Below are positions 1 through 6,086 of a DNA stretch of 8,298 nt, piece by piece. Position 1 is the first letter of the stretch, and every line of letters begins with the position of its first letter. Below the pieces are notes generated by a model that was not told where the DNA came from, made no database searches, and was given only the letters and a program-made list of their open reading frames with translations. The DNA is taken from positions 1 through 8,298 of the forward strand of contig JAJFLS010000172.1 of NCBI GenBank assembly GCA_021772595.1, in the 5' to 3' direction. Made by a program: the position numbers and the translations under genes. Source of the stretch: Opitutales bacterium (lineage in GTDB: Bacteria > Verrucomicrobiota > Verrucomicrobiia > Opitutales > Opitutaceae).

Positions 1-3000
1 CCGCAACTCAGGCCTGCCCAACGCAACTATCTTACGCATATTGGGCGAAGCACAAAAGTTGCAGGACAATCTCGCGCAAGGTGGCGAAGAAACCAACGAC
101 CTGCTGCGCAGCCGGGCGGCAACGCTCTGGCGCTTTTCAGCCGAGATCCTTCAACCGGAGCGGTTGGTTTTCTGGGCCGTCTCAAGAATGGTGAGGATGG
201 TATTTTCGCCCTCGATGCTCCTCACTTTTTGACGGTAAGCCCCGATGGGAAAAACGTCTACGTGGCATTATGGGACGAGGATGCGGTATCGGTCTATAAC
301 CGGGATCTGGATACGGGCGTGCTGACTTTCAATTCGAAAATCGAAAATGGAGAATTGGATGCGAAAGACAATTTGGTCAGCGGCCTGCAAGGTCCGAGAG
401 CCGCGCTGGCGAGTCCGGACGGAAGCCAGCTCTATGTCGTGGCTTGGAATGATGACGCGTTGATAACGTTCAACCGGGATGATACGGGAGCTCTGGAATA
501 TGTCGCGGCTCACCAGAGCGGTATCGATGGCGTTGACGGGCTGGACGGTGCGCATTCGATAGCGTTGAGTTCCGATGGGAAGTTTGTCTACATTGCCGCG
601 TTTTTCGACGACGCCATAACGGTATTCGCACGCGATTCCGAGGCGGGAACGCTTACTTACGATCAAAGCATCTATAATTCCGATGAAGGAGTGGAAGGTC
701 TAAATGGCGCGTTAACAATTTTTGCGAGTCCCGATGGCGAGCATGTCTATTCGGCTTCGACTTCCGAAAAGTCGTTGGTGGCGTTTAGTAGAGAAGTCAT
801 TATCGATCCGCCGGTTTTCACAGTGGAGCCGGTTTCAAAATCGATTCCCGCAAACTCGAGTGCATCGTTCAATGCTCTGGCCGAGGGAATCGACGTGTCT
901 TATCAATGGAGGGCGAATGGGGTCGCGATTGGCGGCGCTAACGATCCTGTGCTGACCATCGATCCGGTGACTTTCGGTCTGGATCAAGTGGCGTATTCCG
1001 TGGAGGCCTCGAATCCGGGTGGGTCGATCGTGAGCGCGGAAGCGATTTTAACAGTGTTGCCTGAAGTGACATTGGAAATGCCGGAGGATCTGACTGCATT
1101 GACGGAATCGAGCAGCTCCGCGATTCTGAATTGGATCGATATGAGTTCAAGCGAAACTGGGTTTGAAATTCAGAGAAAGGTCGCTGGCAAAGATTACGTA
1201 ACGGCCGGCCAGATTTTTGCGGACAATATCGAATTTACGGATACCGGTCTGTTGCCAAGCACGGAGTACATTTATCGAGTAAGAGCGACTCGCCCTGGCG
1301 AGATTTCGGATTGGTCGAATGAGGCGGTGATCGAATCTTTCGATTCCGCTCCCAGCGCGCCTGCCAATCTGTTCGTTTCTTTAGAAAAGTATAATCGCAT
1401 CGAGATCACCTGGAGCGACCGTTCCGCGGTCGAAGACGGATATGTGATCGAACGTCAGGATGGAGCGTTGGGAGGACCGTTTAATCCAGTCGGAACAGTC
1501 GAGAAAAGCATCACGAGCTTTTTGGATCGATCGGTATCCGAAGAGAGCGCTTACGCCTATCGCGTCAAGGCATTCAACGAGTCGGGAGAATCCGGATACA
1601 CCAATGTCGCAGCTGGCCAGACGACCGAACTTCCGGTTACATCCATCACCCCGCTAAGCCGAGAAGTTCAAGCTTCCGATTCGACGGACAACCTTGTGCT
1701 CGTCGCGTCGAGCTCGGATTGGGAAGCGATTCCGGATGTTGGTTGGCTGCTGGTTCAAAGCCCGAATAACGGGGAAGGCACTGGTAGCGAACCGGTTTCC
1801 TATCGGGTGTTGGAGAATGCGGGTCTCGAGAGTCGCGTGGGTACGATCAATATTGGCGGACTCATTCATACGGTTACGCAGTTGGCAATGGACGAGGTGC
1901 TTGCAGTGGATCCAACGGAGTCGCTTTTGACTTCAGCCGGCCAGACGGTCGAGTTGTCTGTTACGGCGAATATTCCTTGGACGGCGACTTCGGGCGCAAA
2001 TTGGATCACGATAACGAACGGATCTTCGGGCGACGGCAGCGGGACGATCGAGGTCGAAGTAGCAGAAAATCTCAGTGCGGGAGAGCGGGTCGCGCAGATT
2101 TCGATCAACGATATTTCACACACGGTAACGCAAGACGGATTTAGCTACTATGTCGTTTTAAATCCGACGCAGCAAACGATTCCTTGGACTGGAGGTGACT
2201 TCGGTTTCTCCATTGAATCGAACACATCGTGGACGATTTCATCGACGGCTTCTTGGCTGGAAATCGTATCGGCAACGGCCGGCTTGGGGAATGCAGCAGT
2301 GAGTTTTCGCGTCTTGGAGAATGACGCGGATCAAGCGCGTTCGGCGGTGATTCAAGTGAATGATAAATTACACACGGTTTTTCAAAGCGCCCGCAACCTT
2401 GCGGAAGAACCTCCGGATTCGCCGGGAGAGGGGAATCCGAGCGAAAGTACGGAAGACGGCATTCTGGTCTCTTGGATAGACAACTCGGATTTCGAGACGG
2501 GCTATATAATTGAGCGGACGATTCGCGATGAAGAAGACTGGTCCGAGATTGCTCGCGTGCCTGCGAACACGACATCGTATTTGGATGAGTCCGCAGAACC
2601 CGGCGTTGCCTACACGTATCGGATAAGAGCGTACAACGAGAATGGAGTTTCTGACAGTGTATTGATCGACTCGGATGGTTTGCCCGAATTGCCAGGGCCG
2701 ACGGATCCGCTAGAGGAACCGGAATTGCCCGAACCGCCTGCACAGAGTCAATTGGTGAATCTTTCGACACGAGGTTTTGTGGGGACGGGAGACAGTATTT
2801 TGATTGCCGGATTCAGTATTCGAGGAACGGATTCGGTGCGCTTGCTGAGCCGAAGCGTCGGGCCAATTTTGTCGGATTTCCAAATAACGAATACGCTGGC
2901 CGATCCTATGATGAGCGTTAGGCGTCAAGATGGCGTCGAGATTGCTTCGAATGACGACTGGGGCGACGATCTTAGCATCCCGGAACTCGAGGAGTTCGAA

Positions 3001-3558
3001 TACGACACCGGGGCGTTCAGCATTTCAACCAGTTCGAAAGACGCGGTGGTCGTCGGAGATTATTTCCCTGGATCGTATACGGCTCTGTTGAGCGACAATA
3101 CCGGTGAGACTGGAATTGCTCTGCTGGAGTTGTACGAAGTCGCGGGCGAAGTCCCGACAAATGCTCGCTTGATCAATCTTTCGACGAGAGGATTCGTCGG
3201 TCGCGATGAGTCGGTGATGATCGGCGGATTCGTAATCGAAGGGCCAGTTGCGATGGATCTTCTAATCCGCGGAGTCGGCCCCGAGCTTGTGAATTTCAAT
3301 GTTCCGGGGGTGCTGTCGGATCCGTATCTGACGCTGTATTCGGGAAGCACTATTCTGGAGGAAAACGATGATTGGGGAAGCGATCTAGGAGCCGAGAAAG
3401 CGGCCGCGTTCGCAACGGTCGGCGCGTTTCCGCTGCCGGGAAACAGCAGCGATTCCGCTATGCTCGTTTCCCTCGAATCGGGTGCCTACACGGTCATCCT
3501 CAGAGGCGCGACAGGCGGCACCGGAATCGCGTTGTTTGAGATTTACGTGCTGGAGTAG
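1..3558 (+). CDS. Large multidomain surface/secreted protein: lactonase-like propeller, Ig, Fn3 x3, BACON x3, C-terminal tandem domain (5' partial)
   Basis: The frame is open from base 1 to the stop at 3556-3558. The TTG at 229 lies inside a propeller blade (codons just upstream read NALALFSRDPSTG, from 121), so the true start is upstream of the window. Domains by position: lactonase/YVTN-like blades with 'SPDGK.VYVA' strands about 103-800; Ig-like about 805-1060 (YQWRANG, no cysteine pair); Fn3 about 1061-1340 and 1348-1623; three BACON-like domains about 1624-2391, each ending in a HTVTQ/HTVFQ strand; Fn3 about 2392-2673; Pro/Glu linker about 2674-2751; then two related domains beginning LVNLSTRGFVG (2752) and LINLSTRGFVG (from about 3172). 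Composition is acidic and Ser/Thr-rich with almost no Cys, typical of an exported protein. No enzyme site is visible. BACON and Fn3 suggest adhesion or glycan binding outside the cell, which is inference. No signal peptide can be checked. Frame-1 codons before about 103 do not look like propeller sequence. Confidence 0.85.
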   Translation, partial: PQLRPAQRNYLTHIGRSTKVAGQSRARWRRNQRPAAQPGGNALALFSRDPSTGAVGFLGRLKNGEDGIFALDAPHFLTVSPDGKNVYVALWDEDAVSVYNRDLDTGVLTFNSKIENGELDAKDNLVSGLQGPRAALASPDGSQLYVVAWNDDALITFNRDDTGALEYVAAHQSGIDGVDGLDGAHSIALSSDGKFVYIAAFFDDAITVFARDSEAGTLTYDQSIYNSDEGVEGLNGALTIFASPDGEHVYSASTSEKSLVAFSREVIIDPPVFTVEPVSKSIPANSSASFNALAEGIDVSYQWRANGVAIGGANDPVLTIDPVTFGLDQVAYSVEASNPGGSIVSAEAILTVLPEVTLEMPEDLTALTESSSSAILNWIDMSSSETGFEIQRKVAGKDYVTAGQIFADNIEFTDTGLLPSTEYIYRVRATRPGEISDWSNEAVIESFDSAPSAPANLFVSLEKYNRIEITWSDRSAVEDGYVIERQDGALGGPFNPVGTVEKSITSFLDRSVSEESAYAYRVKAFNESGESGYTNVAAGQTTELPVTSITPLSREVQASDSTDNLVLVASSSDWEAIPDVGWLLVQSPNNGEGTGSEPVSYRVLENAGLESRVGTINIGGLIHTVTQLAMDEVLAVDPTESLLTSAGQTVELSVTANIPWTATSGANWITITNGSSGDGSGTIEVEVAENLSAGERVAQISINDISHTVTQDGFSYYVVLNPTQQTIPWTGGDFGFSIESNTSWTISSTASWLEIVSATAGLGNAAVSFRVLENDADQARSAVIQVNDKLHTVFQSARNLAEEPPDSPGEGNPSESTEDGILVSWIDNSDFETGYIIERTIRDEEDWSEIARVPANTTSYLDESAEPGVAYTYRIRAYNENGVSDSVLIDSDGLPELPGPTDPLEEPELPEPPAQSQLVNLSTRGFVGTGDSILIAGFSIRGTDSVRLLSRSVGPILSDFQITNTLADPMMSVRRQDGVEIASNDDWGDDLSIPELEEFEYDTGAFSISTSSKDAVVVGDYFPGSYTALLSDNTGETGIALLELYEVAGEVPTNARLINLSTRGFVGRDESVMIGGFVIEGPVAMDLLIRGVGPELVNFNVPGVLSDPYLTLYSGSTILEENDDWGSDLGAEKAAAFATVGAFPLPGNSSDSAMLVSLESGAYTVILRGATGGTGIALFEIYVLE
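1624..2391 (+). repeat. Three consecutive BACON-like domains within the large protein
   Basis: Three units of about 84-88 residues follow one another. Each ends in a matching C-terminal half: YRVLEN..ESRVGTINIGG.IHTVTQ, VEVAEN..ERVAQISINDISHTVTQ and FRVLEN..ARSAVIQVNDKLHTVFQ. Each also carries a pair of tryptophans (DW/GW, PW/NW, SW/SW) spaced as in BACON-type beta-sandwiches. The units have diverged at DNA level, so this is an old protein-level triplication. The BACON assignment is from motif recall, not a profile search. Confidence 0.6.
2752..3555 (+). repeat. Two tandem copies of the C-terminal 'NLSTRGFVG' domain
   Basis: Two units of about 130 residues share an ordered set of motifs. These are L(V/I)NLSTRGFVG, then (I/M)IxGFxIxG, then R(S/G)VGP, a LxDPxxxx strand, a DDWG box (NDDWGDD and NDDWGSD), SYTALL or AYTVIL, and GIAL(L/F)E(L/I)Y at the end. 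The second copy closes the protein. I know such domains as frequent C-terminal pairs on large Verrucomicrobia exported proteins, but I cannot name an established function. A role in surface anchoring or sorting is possible and unproven. Confidence 0.7.
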
Positions 3559-3638
3559 CGGTTAGTTTATTCCCTTCGGGTAAATATCTCGAAGCTTGTC
3601 GCAGACCGCAACTCGTCGGTGGCTTCGTTGCTGACTTT

Positions 3639-3701
3639 GGTAGCGGCCGATCATCCCGCTACAAAATATGGTCCCGCTCAGCGGGAAGATCGGCCGCTAC
3701 C
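3639..3701. repeat. REPIN-like palindrome, GTAG...CTAC ends
   Basis: GGTAGCGGCCGATC (3639-3652) is the exact reverse complement of GATCGGCCGCTACC (3688-3701). After one mismatch the stem continues with TCCCGCT (3654-3660) against AGCGGGA (3680-3686), leaving a 19-nt loop. A second TCCCGCT at 3672-3678 can pair locally with the same AGCGGGA across one base. The unit begins GTAG and ends CTAC, like the pair of inverted REPs known as a REPIN. On the minus strand it contains CCCGCTGAGCGGGA, also found in the element at 4934-5010, so the two look related. REP/REPIN identity is inferred from structure. Confidence 0.7.
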
Positions 3702-3714
3702 TGAGAATACCTTG

Positions 3715-3849
<135 letters not shown>

Positions 3850-3939
3850 TGGGGTTCTTTATCGGACACGCTCTAAAACGCTGAGCTGCGATCAACGTCT
3901 TTCTTGCAGACGCCGCCTACTTCAATATCTTCAAAGATA

Positions 3940-4836
3940 ATGAAGGAGTCCCAAGCAGCAGGGCAAGATGAGCAGCCCTCGGTCCGGCCGCTCGATCGCG
4001 ACGACCTCGAGTGTTGTCTAGAGCTGTCGACTGAGGCGGGTTGGAATCAGACTGAGAATGATTGGCGCTTGCTGTTGCAGATGTGCGACGGTTACGGAAT
4101 TGATGTGAAGGGGCACGGATTGGCCGGCACTACGATGGCCTGGAAATGTGGGGATAAGCAGGCTTGGGTAAATATGGTTCTCGTCGCCAAGGCATTTCGC
4201 GGCCGTGGCTTTGCGACGAAACTGATGAACGCGTGTCTTGAAGATTTGGCGACGGATGGTCGATCAGCATTGCTGGACGCTACTGACACCGGAAGACAGG
4301 TGTATTCAAAACTCGGTTTCTCTGGTGATGCTGGCGTATTACGGTTGTATTGCGAAAGTCTCGCTGAAATGGATGCAGTTGAACCTCTATCGGCGGAAGG
4401 AATTTCACTGGAGCCGATGCAAAAAGAAGACCTCGAAGATGTGGCGGCTCTCGACCGTCAGGTTGTGGGGATCAGTCGGGAGAGTATGCTCGCCGATTTT
4501 TTTCGCCGGTCACCGAAAGTAGCCTGGATCGCGCGCGATGCATCAGGTTCCTTGCAGAGTTTCATACTGGGGCGAGACGGGCGTAACGCTACGCAACTCG
4601 GACCAATTGTTGCGGAATCTTCGGCGTACGCTCGTATTTTGTTGTTACGCTCGATCGGCGAATTGGAAGGACTGGTTATTATCGATGTGCCGAATCGGGA
4701 CGCCGCTTGGCTTGGCGAACTGAAACACCTCGGTTTTGCGCCGCAACGCAGTTTTGTTCGAATGGGTAACCAAGGCGCGACCTTGGAAACGGATTGGTCC
4801 AAGTATCATGCTATCGGCGGTCCGGATTTCGCTTAA
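3940..4836 (+). CDS. GNAT-family N-acetyltransferase with C-terminal second GNAT-like domain
   Basis: The predicted 298-residue enzyme should move an acetyl group from acetyl-CoA to an amine; the substrate is unknown. The N-terminal GNAT domain covers about residues 14-140. It has the GWNQT..DW segment (34-42) typical of the YitH-like group, a beta-4 strand WVNMVLV, the acetyl-CoA loop R87-G-R-G-F-A92 (fits Q/RxxGxG/A), and VYSKLGF (121-127). The C-terminal half (about 156-298) matches the second domain of these two-domain proteins, with GRDGRNATQLGP, a PNRDAAW segment and LGF..QRSFVRM. ATG 3940 is preferred; an in-frame TTG at 3904 would add an unconserved leader. Neither start has a clear ribosome-binding site. 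The gene stands alone between two repeat clusters and converges on the hydrolase gene at 5041. A small-molecule detoxifying or housekeeping role is possible. Confidence 0.85.
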   Translation: MKESQAAGQDEQPSVRPLDRDDLECCLELSTEAGWNQTENDWRLLLQMCDGYGIDVKGHGLAGTTMAWKCGDKQAWVNMVLVAKAFRGRGFATKLMNACLEDLATDGRSALLDATDTGRQVYSKLGFSGDAGVLRLYCESLAEMDAVEPLSAEGISLEPMQKEDLEDVAALDRQVVGISRESMLADFFRRSPKVAWIARDASGSLQSFILGRDGRNATQLGPIVAESSAYARILLLRSIGELEGLVIIDVPNRDAAWLGELKHLGFAPQRSFVRMGNQGATLETDWSKYHAIGGPDFA

Positions 4837-4844
4837 TGCAATTA

Positions 4845-4881
4845 GTAGCTCAGTGCTTTAGCCTGAGTATTGTGAAACTAC
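4845..4881 (+). repeat. Degenerate GTAG...CTAC hairpin element
   Basis: It lies nine bases after the acetyltransferase stop. GTAG (4845-4848) is followed by CTCAG (4849-4853), which pairs with CTGAG (4863-4867), and the unit ends with CTAC (4878-4881). The stem is short and imperfect, so it reads as a decayed member of the same REP-like set as its neighbours. It might still influence the 3' end of the acetyltransferase transcript. Confidence 0.4.
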
Positions 4882-4895
4882 GAGAATATTCTTTT

Positions 4896-4917
4896 GTAGG
4901 AGCGGCTTTACGCCGCG
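4896..4917 (+). repeat. REP-like hairpin, GTAGGAGCGGC type
   Basis: GTAG (4896-4899) leads into GCGGC (4902-4906), loop TTTAC, and GCCGC (4912-4916). This closely resembles the 'GTAGGAGCGGC...GCCGCGA' REP motif that I know as abundant in Pseudomonas and Xanthomonas relatives. The match to that widespread motif is from memory. No element-encoding gene is nearby. Confidence 0.6.
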
Positions 4918-4932
4918 ATAGAGTAAATCTAA

Positions 4933-5011
4933 GGTAGGGCTGATCCCGCTGAGCGGGATTAGCCGTATTGGCTGATTATATACCGGCTGCTTAAGGATAA
5001 GCAGCCCTACC
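4933..5011. repeat. REPIN-like two-hairpin element between converging genes
   Basis: The outer arms GGTAGGGCTG (4933-4942) and CAGCCCTACC (5002-5011) are perfectly complementary, giving GTAG and CTAC ends. Within them sit two strong hairpins. The first is GGCT-g-ATCCCGCT / AGCGGGAT-t-AGCC (4938-4964) around one base. The second is GGCTGCTTA (4985-4993), loop AGGA, TAAGCAGCC (4998-5006). Two inverted REP units joined by a short spacer define a REPIN. Its place between the converging acetyltransferase and hydrolase genes would suit a bidirectional transcription stop or mRNA 3'-end stabiliser, though no T-tract follows either stem. Confidence 0.7.
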
Positions 5012-5040
5012 ATCGGCGATTCTCGATTTATTGATCACGC

Positions 5041-5874
5041 TCACACCGTAATACGCATGCCGTCTTCGGCTACCAGCGTTTCACCTTCTGGATGAAGCGA
5101 GCGGACGACTTCGGCCATGTTTTCGGATACGTTGGGATCGTCTGAAAAGCTTTCGATTACGAGGTGCTTTAGAATGACTTTCTTTACGCCTGCTTCGCGG
5201 GCGATGTGGCCGACATATTCCGGGGTCATATGCCATCCGCCCCAAGCTTGAGTGTCGTAAAACTCTTTTGTGCCTGAACATTCGATTAGCAATAGGTCGG
5301 CGCCGCGGCAGAAATCGATCAACCGCGGATCGGGCTCCGAGTCGCTTGTAATGACAATCCGGCTACTGGGCGTTGTGATCCGATAATTGTAATTGATGAG
5401 TCCGGCGTGTTTTGTGGCGAGGGTGTCGATAGTGAAAGATTCCGATTCGCGGACGAGTCCTTCTTTCGCGATTTCCATGGTGTCCCATTCCAGGTGATTC
5501 CGGTTTTTTCCGTGGGCGACGCGACTTTCGATGTCGGGGACATAGGCTTTGCGAAGACCGTTTTCCAGAAATCCATCGATCCCTTTCGGGCCGCAGATGG
5601 GCAGGCGTCGGTCGCGCCCATTATTCCATGACAACAATAGCAAAAGGGGTAAGTCACAGATGTGGTCGAAATGCAGATGGGTGATGAAGACCTCCGAGAT
5701 CGTTTCCACCGGCACGCCGAATCGCGAAAGATTGTGCACGGCGCATCGCCCGCAGTCGAACAGCAGATTCTGTCCATCGATAGTGACGAGGTAACACGGT
5801 CCGCCACGCGTTGGGTGAGCTCGAACCGCGCCGCTACCGGCGATCAGAACGGAGAGGGGAGACGGGGTTTTCAT
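5041..5874 (-). CDS. Metallo-beta-lactamase-fold hydrolase, RNase Z/arylsulfatase-like
   Basis: The 277-residue protein has the complete metal-site set of the RNase Z/AtsA branch. These are T65-H-L-H-F-D-H71 (ligands His66, His68, Asp70, His71), His156 in ATKHAGLINYNYRI, Asp178 in VITSDSEPD, and His237 in VILKHL. His215 in GWHMTPEYVGHIAREAGVK fits the conserved 'HxTPE..G..A..AGV' box. The start LIAGSGA...TRGGPCYLV forms the first beta-hairpin. It is probably a cytosolic zinc-dependent hydrolase, since no signal peptide is seen. True RNase Z carries an extra exosite arm; residues 82-130 hold an insertion, but I do not see a clear Gly/Pro-rich arm, so tRNA processing is uncertain. ATG 5874 fits the fold, but the bases before it (CATCCCTCTCCATTT on its strand) are pyrimidine-rich with no Shine-Dalgarno. 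It is divergent from recQ. Confidence 0.85.
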   Translation of the reverse strand: MKTPSPLSVLIAGSGAVRAHPTRGGPCYLVTIDGQNLLFDCGRCAVHNLSRFGVPVETISEVFITHLHFDHICDLPLLLLLSWNNGRDRRLPICGPKGIDGFLENGLRKAYVPDIESRVAHGKNRNHLEWDTMEIAKEGLVRESESFTIDTLATKHAGLINYNYRITTPSSRIVITSDSEPDPRLIDFCRGADLLLIECSGTKEFYDTQAWGGWHMTPEYVGHIAREAGVKKVILKHLVIESFSDDPNVSENMAEVVRSLHPEGETLVAEDGMRITV

Positions 5875-6086
5875 AAATGGAGAGGGATGAAAGATTTACT
5901 TCCAGTGCGAGAAGATTGATGATTATCAATTGGTTACGTTCCTAGGTTCGCCGATCTTGTCAATTCTCTATCAACGAGGAGATTGGGGCAATCTTGTTTC
6001 GACCGTTTAAATTGCAACGTTGTAATTTAAACGGTCGATGGGAGCGAGCGGCGTAGGTCCTTGCTTTATCGATTGGGTCGCTCACG
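5875..6086. promoter_or_regulatory. Divergent intergenic region between hydrolase and recQ
   Basis: Both flanking genes read outward, so this segment should hold both promoters. On the minus strand a TTGACA (plus 5958-5963) is the best -35 match I see, but no good -10 lies 16-18 bases on; a GATAAT further downstream is out of spacing. Small inverted repeats occur at 5915-5930 (ATTGAT/ATCAAT) and 5980-5994 (AGATTG/CAATCT), and the 40-bp palindrome is listed separately. I found no convincing plus-strand -35/-10 pair for recQ. Confidence 0.4.
5999..6038. promoter_or_regulatory. 40-bp near-perfect palindrome, candidate operator
   Basis: TCGACCGTTTAAATT (5999-6013) is exactly complementary to AATTTAAACGGTCGA (6024-6038). 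The ten bases between them are a palindromic CAACGTTG core flanked by G and T, giving a single mismatched pair over 40 bases. It ends 48 bases before the recQ ATG and lies within the divergent promoter region, so it does not mark the end of any gene. The core TTGCAACGTTGTAA is one base from the perfect palindrome TTGCAACGTTGCAA, and a central AACGTT is common in LacI/GalR-family operators. The binding protein is unknown. A 5'-UTR hairpin is the alternative. Confidence 0.55.

Noticed and set aside
229..231. TTG as the start of the large protein
   Set aside because: Codons directly upstream (NALALFSRDPSTG...) form the preceding propeller strand in the same frame, so this is an internal leucine.
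41..232. Open frame of 63 residues (+) at the window start
   Set aside because: It overlaps the large protein, whose frame shows clear propeller motifs from about 103. It ends without any recognisable domain. Its only interest is as evidence of a possible frameshift near 100.
2141..2770. 209-residue open frame on the minus strand
   Set aside because: It lies wholly antisense to well-supported BACON/Fn3/linker coding sequence and resembles no family. It is a by-product of the codon usage of the real gene.
3904..3906. TTG as an earlier start for the acetyltransferase
   Set aside because: It would add a 12-residue leader with no ribosome-binding site. ATG 3940 gives the usual distance to the GNAT domain.
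4985..5006. GGCTGCTTA/TAAGCAGCC stem as a classic intrinsic terminator
   Set aside because: The stem is strong, but no T-run follows on either strand. It is better explained as half of the REPIN-like element, though it may still affect transcript ends.
5319..5807. 162-residue open frame on the minus strand
   Set aside because: It is an out-of-frame shadow within the metallo-beta-lactamase gene, which has all its metal ligands in the other frame.
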